NCBI GenBank assembly: GCA_050084515.1
Contig: CM114272.1
Location: forward strand, 19,530,001 to 19,594,000
Length of the DNA stretch: 64,000 bases
Reading direction: 5' to 3'
Source: Blasia pusilla
Lineage: Eukaryota; Marchantiophyta; Marchantiopsida; Blasiales
This document shows, piece by piece, positions 46,377 through 58,738 of the stretch (the stretch's first letter is position 1; each line of letters opens with the position of its first letter). Both the position numbers and the translations under genes were made by a program. The notes beneath the pieces were generated by a model that saw only the letters and a list, made by a program, of their open reading frames with translations, did not search any database and was not told where the DNA came from.

Positions 46377-46700
46377 ATAGAAACATGACTATAAGGAAGA
46401 TGACCTCTAAAAGTGCTCTAGAGTAGTATGAGCACCACTCTAGAGCACTTTTACACATGGATTCTACAATGCAATTGAGACATAACAAGAAATTGGATAT
46501 GACAACTACTTCCTCCACCAGGAGATATCAGTTATACTAATAAAAATATGACTACAAGGAAAATGACATCTAACAATGAGCATGAGCACCACTCAATAGC
46601 CCCTCTTCAATGGCACTCTATAATGAAATGGAGACATAAAAAGCAGTTGGATGTGACAACTCCTTCCTCAAACGGAAGAGATGAACACAATAGAAAAGAA
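46377..46700. repeat. 162-bp tandem duplication, diverged
   Basis: Two copies with a 162-bp period share ATGACTAYAAGGAARATGAC, ATGAGCACCACTC, GAGACATAA and TGACAACT blocks. The first copy contains the hairpin at 46410-46453; the second has lost it. Confidence 0.75.
46410..46453. repeat. Perfect 16-bp inverted repeat
   Basis: AAAAGTGCTCTAGAGT (46410-46425) and its exact complement (46438-46453) flank a 12-base loop. Confidence 0.95.
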
Positions 46701-48037
46701 ACAAATCCTAAACTCGTTTAAAATCTTCCACATAAGGACTTTTGGTGTCGTGTAAAACATGAGCGTTAGATTGAATTGTATATATGAAGATGCATGCATG
46801 GACAATCCTTAGGGACAAAACTCAAAGAGGACATAGCTAAAGTAAGACAAACCGAAAGATAGACCAACATGTGAGAGACAAACCACAAGGATGAATATAA
46901 CAAAAAACTAAAAGAAGAAAACACGAAGAAGTCAGGCTATATGAACCAAGCATTCATCCAACTAATATTTTCTATAATTCTTATAAAAATTAAGAATCTA
47001 TTTTTCTCTACAATTTTTTTCCACAACTCCAGATTTGTTCTTTAGTCTTGGCCAATCTTTGCAACGTAGTTCCCTTATTCGGGTCAAACTAAATGGTTGA
47101 CAGACGGGATGACCACCAACATGTGCGACCTAATAAAAGTTCAAAGAAAAACAAACGCGCTCCAACTTCCATGCTATTACCAGTTCACTTTCTCCTCTCT
47201 CCGATGGGTTTTCCATCATTGCCGTTATATCCCTTCCCCGGACTTTAGAATCTCGAGATGATACCAAATGAGCCCAACCCTAAAAGTAAAAGTAGAAATA
47301 AAAATAAAATACTCGACGTAAAACCGCTCCGTCCGATCGGCACCGACGGTAAACCATGTTTAAAGGCTTGCATGAATGCGCTGCCATCCGTTGCGTGGAT
47401 ATCCTGTAGGCTAAAGGTCGCCTTTAGAGCTTCGGCACTGCCACATGGACAATGGACATATGGAAGCCTTCACTTTGGAGGGATCTCTGTTTTATTTTGC
47501 TTTGGAGGTCACTATGACGATGTCACTAAAAGCGGTCGTCCATGTACGTACCTTGGGACGTGACACCTTTACTACCCCCCAATTTGCCAACCAAAAACCT
47601 TGTAGGATTCCATCGTACTCACCTCTATACCCGCTCGAAGTGGGAATTTCCACTTTCGTTTCGAGAAAGAAAGGAAGAAAAAGAAAAGAAAGGCTTGTTT
47701 GTACGTGCTAGAGATCAATTAAGTTGATCGTATGAAATGGAACTTGCTGGGACATCTTTTATTTTATTTTAAAACGCAACTATAGATATTTTTTAATTTA
47801 TCATACGTAATAGAACTTATGGAAAGAATAAGTCACGAAAAGGTGTAGCACGGGGGTGAATTCTTTTTATGTTTGTCATTAAATTGAACTAGTATAAGCA
47901 CATGAGATGTGGTGGTTTAAATGACGTCCCATAATCAAATTTCAACTGTTGTTTTAAATTAATTTTGAGCGATTCTATTGGTTCATAAAATGAACGATCT
48001 TATTGGTTGAAATTTCTAAATGTCAAAAGAAAAAATG

Positions 48038-48086
48038 TTTGCAAAATAACGTAGATTATACAAAAATAATCTACGTTATTGCAAAT
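48038..48086. repeat. 20-bp inverted repeat, 8-base loop
   Basis: The arms centre on AATAACGTAGATTA and its complement. The pairing extends outward through TTGCAA with a two-base bulge. Confidence 0.9.
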
Positions 48087-49500
48087 CCAACGTCACCTCC
48101 AGCTCTGATTAGGAAGAATTTTCTCCACAAAGACTCGAAGATGGTATTGCAACATAGAACCGTAGTTCTAAAATATTAACGAAATTAATTTTTTGGATAC
48201 TTGATTCTTAGAATCCCCTCTTTTGTTTTTCTGATGGTTTTATTGAAGTTCAGATTAAAAATAAAAGAAAATACGAAAGGAACAGTCCGATCCTCATCCA
48301 CTGAGAGAATCCGAAATGTTCGCTATTTCCATCTTATTCAGTCGCCAGTGCGGACCGGATCACTCATCATCCAGTACTTTTGTCGCATCCTCGAATTACC
48401 CATCTTAATCGCTAATGAAGGCATTAGAGATCCTCTGGTAGTCTAAGTATAGTGGCCCCATCCCGTTCTCCCCGGAAAGCTCCCCTGTTTGGCCTTTGTC
48501 GCCCCACCTCTCGTGGCGTGATTCCCGTCCGGTCCGTCCCCAACTACGAGTCGTGTTCCACATCCTCCGTCCACAGCCGGCAAATAGCGTATAATAATAG
48601 GACCCCTTCTTCCGTCCGCTTCCGTATATCATTGCTGGAGGACGCGTTCCTGACTCACGGCCGTAGGAACACAGCTTAACAGAGCGATCGTTATCCAACG
48701 GACTTTACGCGCTTTCGACAATCTCTACGCATCTCGTTTTTTAATTCTTTCTCCTTTCTATTTTCACATTTATTTATATTTATTTAGAGATGTTCATCTG
48801 GCCTCAAAAGTCGACAGCTGTCAAATTTTGACGGAGAAGAGTTTCTACCCGTCATCATTCTCACCGTCTTCTTAAAAAACAAAATATCATTCAAGTGTCA
48901 ATTTTGGGGGTTGGTTAAATTATTTTAGAATAATAAATTAGCTTCATCTGTAATCCGCGCAATTATCACATTCTAACTTTTACACAATCCTATTCTATGG
49001 ATGCACATCATTGCTTTTATCCCCGCTCTAATGAGCTCCAAATGGATTTGGGGCTCTCTAGGTGCTCCATCTCGTGACATGCTTATGAAATTATGTCATG
49101 TTTATCTTGTTAAATTGTGGCCCCTTCATCTCGAGGCACGTTATCCCACTCCCTTTATTTTTTTTCCTGCCCTTAGATTGGCCAAACTAGTTATTCTAAA
49201 TTCTATGATTTCCTTGTGTTTTCATGGATATCTTGGAATCAGAATGCAAATCTCGCCACATATAATCAAGTGTGGAAATGGGTTGCTTGTAAATAGCACA
49301 TCTTAGGAGAGAATGGAATGAAGAGTGAGGAAGTAGATTTACATTGAGCCTGAAGAAATTAAAAGAAAATGAAAACTATGAATTAAAACGCATTTGCTAC
49401 TTACAAGCACGTTCCCACTCGTGATTGTCCATGTGAATTGAAGTGGGTTGGAATTCAATGGACATGGAGGAAGATCATAAAAACTCAACACCATCTAGGA

Positions 49501-49739
49501 CAATTGTTGTGCACAGATACATCGCTGGTTACATCTATACAACATATAATACTGATCTTCCCTACATACGGGTAAGTCCATACACATACACAAACATACA
49601 CATACACAAACATAATCATGTTGTACACCAAGACCATGCAACTGCCCCCTAAGTGGCAATTGGGTCCCCCAGATTCTAGATAGTAGACATCACATCAACT
49701 TGACATGATCTACTACTCTATACACATCTGGAGTCGTCG
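49501..49739. other. LTR-end-like sequence of a related element
   Basis: ACACATACACAAACATA repeats followed by GCCCCCTAAGTGGCAATTGGGTCCCCC resemble the junction of LTR and 3' noncoding region of copy A (11520-11650). A similar block occurs near 50850. These probably belong to fragment F. Confidence 0.35.
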
Positions 49740-50400
49740 GTACCGTCATACCTGCAATATCTCCCAACACATACTTGGGCTTGGGTCCATCTCATCTATC
49801 TCCACCAGAGACATCCATATATTTGCATGTCGTTCTGCAACATTGCATCTAACCTCTATGTTGATCCCTCCAAAGAGATCTAACACTTTGCATCCTCCTC
49901 TAGACACTACCATACAAAATCTATGGTATATTAGGATATCAAGTCTATAGTTCAAGAGCACGACCGTTATCTGACTCTGTCTGCTCCAAGACAAAGGCAT
50001 CCCATCACGCCTACCCGATGAGCTCATGTGCATTCCTCTGCAAATCAACGCTCATACCCAACAATTGTGAAGAGGTCTCAACACCATGGGAAGAGATATC
50101 CACCAGGGCATGTTTCTCTGTGGGCTGCCAAGATGTCCTTTACATGGTAACTCCCCTCCAACAAATCCTTCACCGACTACTCCTTACACGCAATAGCTAC
50201 TAACATGATCACGACATCACCTCATGGACCACCACTATGCCCCACAAACCAGATAGGTAAATGGCTCACTTGTACATCATCTGATCGTCATCCTAGCCCA
50301 TAAGTAATTGTATCCTCCCAAAAATCAAGGATCAAACCAAGGGGATACAACAACATACTTCCTACCAACACCTCATGTGAATCTTTTGGCAAGTAGGAGA
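49740..50400 (-). pseudogene. Gypsy copy F: protease end and methyltransferase motif I
   Basis: The minus strand near 50395-50300 reads VLVGSMLLYPLGLILDFWED, matching the protease C-terminal block of copies A and E. Near 49893-49858 it reads KVLDLFGGIN, matching methyltransferase motif I, followed by a VEIDEM-like block. The spacing of about 450 bp is shorter than in A and E because the linker is partly deleted. Stops and frameshifts are frequent. It is more diverged than A is from E, so it is an older relative. Confidence 0.65.
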
Positions 50401-53273
50401 TTTCTAAGCAAAAGAAGAGAAATTTTTACCAATTATGTTAAAATTCATTTGAAGAGATAGAATCATTATCTTTGTGGCCATGAACATCTTGAAAAGTCAA
50501 AGGCTCAAAATTTCAAGATCATGTACACAAACGAACGAAGTTGTAATCCATTGATGTATGTCAAATTTGAATATTCTCCGTCATGAAAATTTTTTCGGGT
50601 TTTTATTTCAACCTCCAAAGTAGACAACATCAAGAAATCATTAAGTAATTCTCCTCTTAAAGAAGCTCCATTTTATCAATATTGACAAATTTCTAAATTT
50701 TATAATTTGTTGTACGTTTACTCATTATAACATGATCTACATTCTTGATCACATCCACACCACATATAGTGTCGATCTTTGCACCCCATGGAAAGATTTG
50801 CACACATATAAATACACTTAAACATGTACATTAAGGCCGCACAACTAACCCCCAACTATCGATTAGGTCTCCTAATTCCATATCTTAACCTTAGACCTTG
50901 ACATGGGACTTACATATTGATTAGATACTTGCTCGAGGTCTATTCAAAAGTTGTTGTAGTTGGAACAGCTAGACATGTTAGCATCGTTTAAGGTCCCGAG
51001 ATTATCGAGGAAGATTTATCCAAGTCTCAAATAACTTTCTTGTGTTCCATATATAGTGAGGTTAACATCAATAGTTGATCCTATCTAGAATTTTTGAGCT
51101 GCAAGGTTGACTTGGGACCCAAAATCCATTTACATAAGGCTGGTTGATTCAAATCGTGCTATTATAAGTGTGTTTGGATGCAAATCGATAAAGAGAGCCT
51201 AATTTATTAAATGAAAGATTCTACGACATACAAGAGCAGCGATCAAGAGGGAAGATGCACAACACCTAGTATTAGAGCTAATCCTCGGTGAGCATAAACT
51301 TGGGATTGCAAGTGGTGATTGGACACTCCATACAAGACAAGATGGTAACTAAGGCATGGATGCTTAGGGAGAAATGCATCAAAAAAGGAAAGTATTTTAA
51401 TGTATCAAGAATTTAAGATGGTAATGGTTCGTGGATCTTTACCAAAATGATGAGTTAAGGCATCAAAACCAAAAGAAGGAGATAACCGTCTTTGATACAA
51501 AAGCAAGCTCAAGGCATGAGAATATCCCAAACCTAAATCCTTCATTTGGATCGTTGTAGAGTTAAGTCTCTACTCTTCTTTGCCACTCCATGAAGTGCTT
51601 CCAATTTGACTAGTTATCCCCCAAGACAACTTACGAAAGCCTTTGTGGAGATTCTACAACTCCAAAATCGCAATTGCATCCCATAGCTTGGACAAAAAAA
51701 TTTGTGTGTCTCATGGCTAGCGCTCATCTGGACTCTTCCCACTTGGCATCTTAGGGTTTTCTTATCGTCCTCCGTGTTTTGTGACTTGTCTCATGGGGTC
51801 TTACCCTTCTTGATTGACCACCTGCAAGTTCCTTGCTACTCGCCCTTGACTTGGAATTTTTTCAAGGATCTTACATCTTTCTTGCCTTAACCTCATCCCC
51901 GCAAGTGGCTACGCCCTTTCTCACCTAAGGTTAGTTTGAAGGCGGGTGATCATCTTGACTAGCATTAGTCTTGTGACCAATTCCATCGCCCATACTAGCT
52001 AGTCTAGGTTTGACTCTGGTGAGTCATACCATGGTCTCTCCTCCTTAGATCCATAATCGTAACTTGCTTCCAAGGTCCTCGCTAACGTGGGAACTCTAGA
52101 CTTAGCTAATCGCAATGGAGGTTATCAGCTCCAAACTTAAATGCTCCGACGCGTCATATTCAAATGATGGACCTAATGAAGATCATGAAAAAAAAATCTA
52201 AGGTCCAAGCTAGAGAGTTAGCAAATTGAAAAGTGGCAAATTGATTGAGAGTCAACCTCCAACAATAAACTTTGTCAAGATTTTTTCCCACTCTATTCAT
52301 AAGAATATGGGATTCACATAAAGTAAGGGATTTCCTCACCGAACTGAAGTTGTACTTTCAATCATAATGGGTAGAGGAGGAGCATAAGGTCATTGTGGCA
52401 AACATATTTATAAGGGATCGTATGCTCCAATGATGGACAACCCATTGTGAGGAGCACCTTTTCCTCTTTCAGTTGGGAGGATTTCAAAGTGCTCATTGCC
52501 TTTAGAGTACAAAGAGTTTCTATGGAGCTTGTGCATTTGAGTCAAGTAAGATCCCTAAGCACTTATGTTTGTGAGTTTAGTGCCAGTTTGAATTCATATA
52601 TTGCCTAACATGGATAGTTTCCTTAAAATTCCATCTTATTTAGTGGGCTTAAGCGTAATTTTAAAATGCCCTCTTCCAAAAGCTAAAGCTATTAAAGACG
52701 TGGAATGAACTCTTGAAACATGTGGAGCAGATTAATTAGGAATGATGAGATCCAAGTCCAAAAAAATTTTGAGCAAAAGAAATCCTTAAAGTTTCACATA
52801 TTGCGACCCTCATAAACAAACACGCGCCAATGTGGAACATCAAAACTCTAGTGGGCTAGCTCGCACTAAGATGGAGTCGCGTTGGAGTCTCACGAGTAGG
52901 ACATGAGTCGCAAAACCAAGATGCGAGCCTTGATAGGCATCTCAGATGATGATGGTTGTGACCTAGAAAAAAATGATCAAACGCGGGATGGAACTTGAGG
53001 AAAACTCAATTCCCACTAGAGTTGGGTACCAAAGGGAGTAAAACCTAGTTTAGAACTTTACTAAGGGTTTGGGGGTTCTTCATGTTTTAAGTCAAAATGA
53101 TGAGACCCGGCCCTACAAGCATTTGAGATAAATAAGGGGGAGTTAGAAAGCTTGTGAGAAGTCAAATTTCACGCAATTAATATTATACAAGTGTATGAGT
53201 AGAGGTTTAGAAATCATCTTTGAACTATGGAATTGATAATTAATAAGGTTGAGGGTCATAAGGAGTTGCCTAA

Positions 53274-53438
53274 AAACTTTGGACCCTAATCACGTTCCAT
53301 GACTCAAAGTTGGGACTTCCATGCGCGCAAGCACCGTTTCAAGTCTGTAGTCATGGAAGTGTAATACTATGATTAAAGATGGTGTAATACTCCCACATCA
53401 ATATTTGAGTCATGGAACATGATTAGGGTCCAAAGTTT
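53274..53438. repeat. 35-bp inverted repeat foldback (34/35 paired)
   Basis: The arms 53274-53308 and 53404-53438 pair with one mismatch. The left arm begins AAACTTTGGACCCTAATCAC. The 95-base loop contains a second stem, ACTTCCATG with CATGGAAGT. The loop's first 42 bases recur as a direct copy at 53689-53730. It could be a MITE-like element or a hairpin RNA precursor. Confidence 0.9.
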
Positions 53439-53730
53439 CTATCCATAAATGGCCCATTTGGACTTTGATTGGTGTCAAAAACCCACGCTAATCTCTCAAT
53501 TTACCTCATATTCTTAGTTTACCCCCATATTTTCCAAGGGGGGGTTTAGGTTCCAAATACCCTAGGAGACCCTTTCCCTTCTATATAGTTCTAAAGTTCT
53601 TCATCCCCTCTCTAGATCTAGGTAAGTCTTCTTGGGCAACTCCTTCAACACATCCCAACTTCGGGATGTGTTCAAGGGCCATTAGGTAGTTGGGACTTCC
53701 ATGCGTGCAAGCACCGTTTCAAGTCCGTAG
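53309..53730 (+). repeat. Direct repeat of 42 bp, 380 bp apart
   Basis: GTTGGGACTTCCATGCG begins both copies (53309-53350 and 53689-53730). There are two differences in 42 positions. Confidence 0.9.
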
Positions 53731-55263
53731 ACTATTAAGGAAGTATATCCCAAGTCTTGAATGACTTGTATATATTGAAGAGTGAGGCATTTATATTGGT
53801 ATCTGACCTTGTCTAGATTTGGTAATCTTGAGGGGTGACTTAAGACCCTAAATTTGGGAGACACAAGGGGTTGGTTGATCCAAATTGTGACTAATAAGAT
53901 TGTGTTTGGGTGCAGATCAGAAAGGAGAGCGTGACTTGCTAAATGTAAGCTTCTATGATACACAAGATAGACGTTTAAGGGATTATGTGCACGATATCAT
54001 AAGAATGAGGGGACTTTAATTGAAGAGATCCTAGAGTAGAGGTGAGAGTTACTATGGAGAGTCCTTACTCTAGTAGCAAAGTAAATAGATCCTAACACAA
54101 AGCCAAAAGGGACGATGCACCCACAACCTATAAGAACTAAAGTGATTTCTTAAAATTATGGCGAGTTTAATTTAGACACATAGCTCAGGAATGTTTGAAG
54201 CCTAAAGTTAGTTATATATTGGAAGATGATTGTGTTTGCTATTGAGTATTTTTTGGCGGGTGACCCGGAGATATCCGTTCAAGTCACCAATAGTTCATCC
54301 AATCTTGTGAACCTAAGAGCCAACATCTTTGATCATAGTATTATATTTCTTTTTTTTATACAAATAATTCCACCAAATATCGGATCTAGCCTAGTTTGGG
54401 GTTAATGTTTATCTAGAAGGCATGCAAGTTAAGGAATAAATTCACCATTTGCTACATAGATGAGAAAACAGACACCTTGGGAAACACATGCTTGGATGCA
54501 TATAAGATGAAGCTAAGAAGAAACCATTGAGGCTTATTGTCTTAGTGAAAGGAGAGAAATTTCAACCGCGGTTAGTTAGAGAGGAGGTTCTTATGAAGGA
54601 AGAGTTGATTCCTAATGTGATTGCGAGAACAATCCAAGACAAGTTTGAAGATGGATTTCTTTGCTTGATGCATCCTTGACAAGTAAAGACTACTAGAGAA
54701 CCATATTTTTATAACCTTTGTGATCAAATGCGCGCCAACGTTAGAACATTAGAACTCTAGTGGGCTTATACTATAAAAAAATGCGTAAGAATCTCATGAG
54801 CAAGGCATGAGTTTCAGGATCGAGATACAAGTCTTGATCGACATATCAAATGATGATGCCTAGCTTGGAAGTTGATTGAATGTTTGGGGATTCTCCATGT
54901 TTGAGATCATACTAGCTATATCCAAGATCATTTTGGGATGAAGAAGGTAGCTTGTGAGAAGTTGGTCCCAACGCATCAAGTTTATAGACAAACACACAAG
55001 ATAAAATGTTGCAATAGACCCCAAATTATAAGAATGATGATGAGGATCGAGGGCAACAAGGAAAGACCCAAAAGTAATTCCTTGGATAAAGGGATTTAAT
55101 GGATTTCTCAAGAACTATGTATAAAAGGAGAATCTCCAAGGGACTTTGGAACCTAAACATTACTCAAAAACCATAGGTCTGAACCAAGGGCATAAGATGG
55201 ATTGAGAGGTTAGCAATAGGATTTTGATACCAAGCCAAATCCTGTTAGTGAAGTTATGGATAT

Positions 55264-55757
55264 TGTCACATCTCTTAGGATAGATCGATGAGATCTAGTA
55301 GAGCACCTTCGTAGGTAGCGGAGGACAAGCTCGATAGGTCGAGAATGACCTGATGTTGCTGCTTTCGTTTCGGCTCATTTGGAGCCATATTGAGGAACTT
55401 ACTATTTTAGGTAAGTACCATTTTGAGTATGTGATCGAATTTCTATTTTTGGTTAGTGGCCTTTGACCTCCTACATTAAGTCAAGAGCCAAGGAAGTGAC
55501 TTGGGAGCATATGTTACCATGGAGAGAGCTTGGGAGAGGGGAGGGGTATACCTCAAGGATAGAGAGCTTGAGAGCCCATACTCTCTTTGTTGAACCTGTA
55601 GGCATAAGGCAGCGGAGCTATGGTCCCTTGCCTTCTGAGTGTAACCCAAGCCTCTCATTAGGAGAGTGGGTTTGGTTTGACATGAGAGAGAGTACACACT
55701 TTTGAGAGCTATGGTATGAGATGGTGTAGAGAGAGATTGGAGCTTACTTTACAAAGA
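55264..55757 (+). repeat. 5' LTR of copy E (3' end unclear)
   Basis: It starts TGTCACATCTCTTAGGATAG and follows the copy A LTR (reverse complement) to about GATTGGAGCTTACTTTA. After that the sequence differs, so its last 125 bp appear replaced or deleted. Confidence 0.75.
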
Positions 55758-56944
55758 GAGAATGAGAGAGTGAGAGAGTTTCACGGGGGAGCTCGCTGGT
55801 CACTCGCTATTTTTTCAGGTTGGGTACCGTGTTCCCTATTCAACGGCTCATGGGAGTGCTTACCGGAGCAAAAAATTATGGTCAATCTTGCAAAACTGCC
55901 ATTGTTAGGCGATTTTTAGGGTTAGATTGTTCAAACCCTAAACCAGCCGCCACGCCAGCGGCGGCCGTCACCGTCAACCATCACAGTCACCGCTCGGCCG
56001 TCACCATCAAAAGTCAACAATCACTGTCAACGGTCCACCGTCCGTTGTTCACCCTTTGGTTTCCATTGCCGCCATTACGGAGTGGAGGGTCTTCCACGAC
56101 GTCCGTTGATTCTCTGACTTGCGTCGCCACCACGTACTTTGTTTTGGCCGCCATCGTCATCGCAGTTTTGTCATCAACCAGTGATGGCAGATGACCTCCG
56201 GTTATGGTGTTTGAGTTTCGACTTCATGCTGCTTTGTTGTGATTGGTAGCCGCTTGATGACGATCGAGTACCGTGTCGTGATGCCCGTAGCCGCAACGTG
56301 CAGCCGATTGCTGCACCGTGCCGCTTGTGACTACACCGCACCATCTCAATCATGGAACCGCTCCTTTAGTACGGAGCAGAGCGTGTGAATTATTGATTCA
56401 TGAGGGTATGCCACCGAGTGCCGCACCCCATTTCCCGAGTGCCGTGCTGTTTGTAGTCGTTTCGTGCTTCCAGTGCCGCACCGGACCGATCGACCTGCAC
56501 CACACATCGAGGAGGTTGAGCAACGTCACTATGAGAGGAGTACAACTTGCTGATTGGAGGAGTTCTCTTCACGACCGAGTTGGGGTCAAGATTTGCAGTT
56601 GCCGAGGAATGACATTGACATTATTGTCAAGTTATCCATTCTGGTCTCTTACCTTGCACGTGTGAGGGATTTCCGAATATTGGGAAGTTATTTGGGATAT
56701 TGGGTTTCGTGTTGATGCTAGGAGCATTGATGATGTATGGGTTTAGGGGACATAGACCTGTGTGGGATGTCTAGAGTTGAGGATGGTTTGTCGATGAGAA
56801 GATAGATCAGTGATTTGCCGCACCACGCTGCTTGTTGCCCCACAACACAGGTCTCAGTGAGAGAGTGTAGATTGAGTGCCGCATGTTTAGTTTGAGTGAT
56901 TGAGGGATTACTCGCGAGATTGAGAGTGATTATGTGAGAGGGGC
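55758..56944 (+). other. Leader of copy E, CpG-rich
   Basis: This untranslated region is shared with copies A and D. The block 56240-56520 repeatedly contains GTGCCGCA or close variants (GTGCCGCAC, GCACCGTGCCGC). The part 55930-56150 is rich in CCGTCA/CCGTTG words. No open frame is shared between copies, so it is noncoding. Confidence 0.6.
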
Positions 56945-58478
56945 ATGAGGGGCACAAGGGCCATTACGGCGTCCTTTCAGGATTTTGAGAGGTGAGGTAG
57001 TGGACCTGAGAGTAGCTCTGGAGGATTTACGCGGAGTGATGCGAGGTTTCGAGGGTCTCCCTGTGAGAGACCACCTCGATCTCCTTCTGTAACATCTTCA
57101 GATGAGAGGGAGCGTATAGAAGAGTGTGTTAGTGATCCACCGTACACATTGAGTGGTCCTACCAGTCGGACGTACGAGATGGACAACTGGGGTAGAGGAC
57201 CGCGTAGGTTTTCGGGTGATGTAGGCACTATAGAGCTACACGACTTCATTGCGGAGTTTAGGAATTGGTGTAACTCACAACGGGCTAGGAACTCTAGAGA
57301 GTTAAACCCGTTTACAACATGGAATGGTATGGTCATGCATTTAGAGGGGTGCCCATGGACGATTACCATGAGTTCTCCAACATATATGCCCAGGAGATTG
57401 AGGCATGGCAACTCTACTATGACCCACACTATGTTTCATGGACGGAACCGTTCCCTGATGAGGAGGAGGAGTCAAGAGAGGCTACTTCCTCTTCCACTAG
57501 TGACATTTTAGGAGGGGTCACTTGCACTGGAGCAGTTGCACCGTCTAGTCGGGTTCGTCCCAAGTTCAACCATGTGGTTAAGTTTTTTGGTGAGTTGAGG
57601 TCGAGCTATCAGGAGGTACAGACGGAGAAGTTGCGAAGCATCCATGACTTCCAAAGGCGCCGAATGAGAGTTTGCGTGAGGCTTACACTCGCTTGCGCCG
57701 GTTGATCAACGTCACTCAGGGGATGACAGAGGCTCAGGCTATCCAGTCATGGTACGCGATGCTCGACCGGATCCTGCGGACACGGGTACGAGAGGGGGTG
57801 CTTCTTATGAACATCTCCCCTACGTTGAAAGATGTTTTTAGGACCGTCGAGAATATTGAGCGCAATATGGGGGAGGAGAGCATTGCCACCATAGGTTATG
57901 GGCGAGAGCAATCACCATTGTCTGCACCACCTGTGCAGCAACGTGGACTCGGAGATAGGTCGACTGTGGCACCACGAGCTCAGGGAGTATACCGGGAGGC
58001 CGTGCCACAGAGACCTGCGCCTTCATATGCGGCTCAGCAGCAGCCGCCTACTATTACTTGTTGGTCATGTGATGGAGCCCATCATCAGGGCGATTGCACT
58101 CGTTAGGGTCACAAACGTGTGCCTCAGCATGGAGGAGGAGATGGTGATGCACCACGAGGTTATCAGTGTGACTATTGTCACAGGTATGGTCATACACGCG
58201 CCAGATGTTTCAATTTATATCCTGAGTTACATCTGGACCAAGGGCCAGAGAGAGCACCAGAGCGAGTAGCCGGTCCGGGTGGGCTAGAGATCGTGCATCA
58301 GGTGGTCCCGTTGGGGGACAAGGAGCTGGAGTTGCTCGACACGGTGGTGAAGTTGCCCATGGAGGAGGTAGAGTACCACCATCTAGATGCACCAACGGAT
58401 CCGGAGACGCCGGATGTGAGGCTGGGATGGCTGCTCAGATACAACATCTACATGAGCATATTGCCGCTATGGTATTAA
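56945..58478 (+). pseudogene. Gag of copy E
   Basis: A start codon at 56945 leads into TRAITASFQDFER, then a Ser/Arg-rich N-terminus. The retrotrans_gag core (FIAEFRNWCNSQRARNSREL, DDYHEFSNIYAQEIEAWQLYY, RLINVTQGMTEAQAIQSWYA) is spread over three frames. Two zinc knuckles follow: CWSCDGAHHQGDC near 58060 and a standard CX2CX4HX4C knuckle (CDYCHRYGHTRARC) near 58170. Stops after the first codons and between the knuckles, plus two frameshifts, inactivate it. The second knuckle is intact here although copy A has lost it. Confidence 0.88.
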
Positions 58479-58738
58479 GGTTATCCAATGCCGGATCCGT
58501 GGCATCGACATCATATGGAGCAGCCAGAGATATGGAGGATCCTAGTTGGATGTGCGGGGTTGCCCATATGGAGGCCGCCGTAGTTTTGACGCGTGGAGCA
58601 GCCATAGAGTTGGATCCACAACGAGGGGAAGCCAGAAAACATACTAGGCTTCCTCAGTCTTTCACATTGTCCGAAGCAATGAGGACCCCATCGATGGGTC
58701 CTCATCAAAGTTTATAGAGAGTTGGTGATGTTGTTGGT

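Larger units (their letters stand above)
45541..49500. other. AT-rich intergenic DNA with small repeats
   Basis: No gene is recognised. A possible SINE, a tandem repeat and two hairpins are listed separately. Frames at 47258-47727 and 49001-49306 have no domain. Confidence 0.45.
50401..55263. other. Intergenic repeat DNA, two diverged copies of one unit
   Basis: Sequence near 51140-51270 recurs near 53870-53990 (for example GGTTGAT(T/C)CAAAT, GTGTTTGG(A/G)TGCA, GAGAGC, ACACAAGA). Sequence near 52810-52970 recurs near 54730-54860 (CGCGCCAA, AACTCTAGTGGGCT, CAGATGATGATG-like). So 50.9-53.1 kb and 53.7-55.1 kb are diverged copies of an unidentified repeat. No protein domain is seen. Confidence 0.5.
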
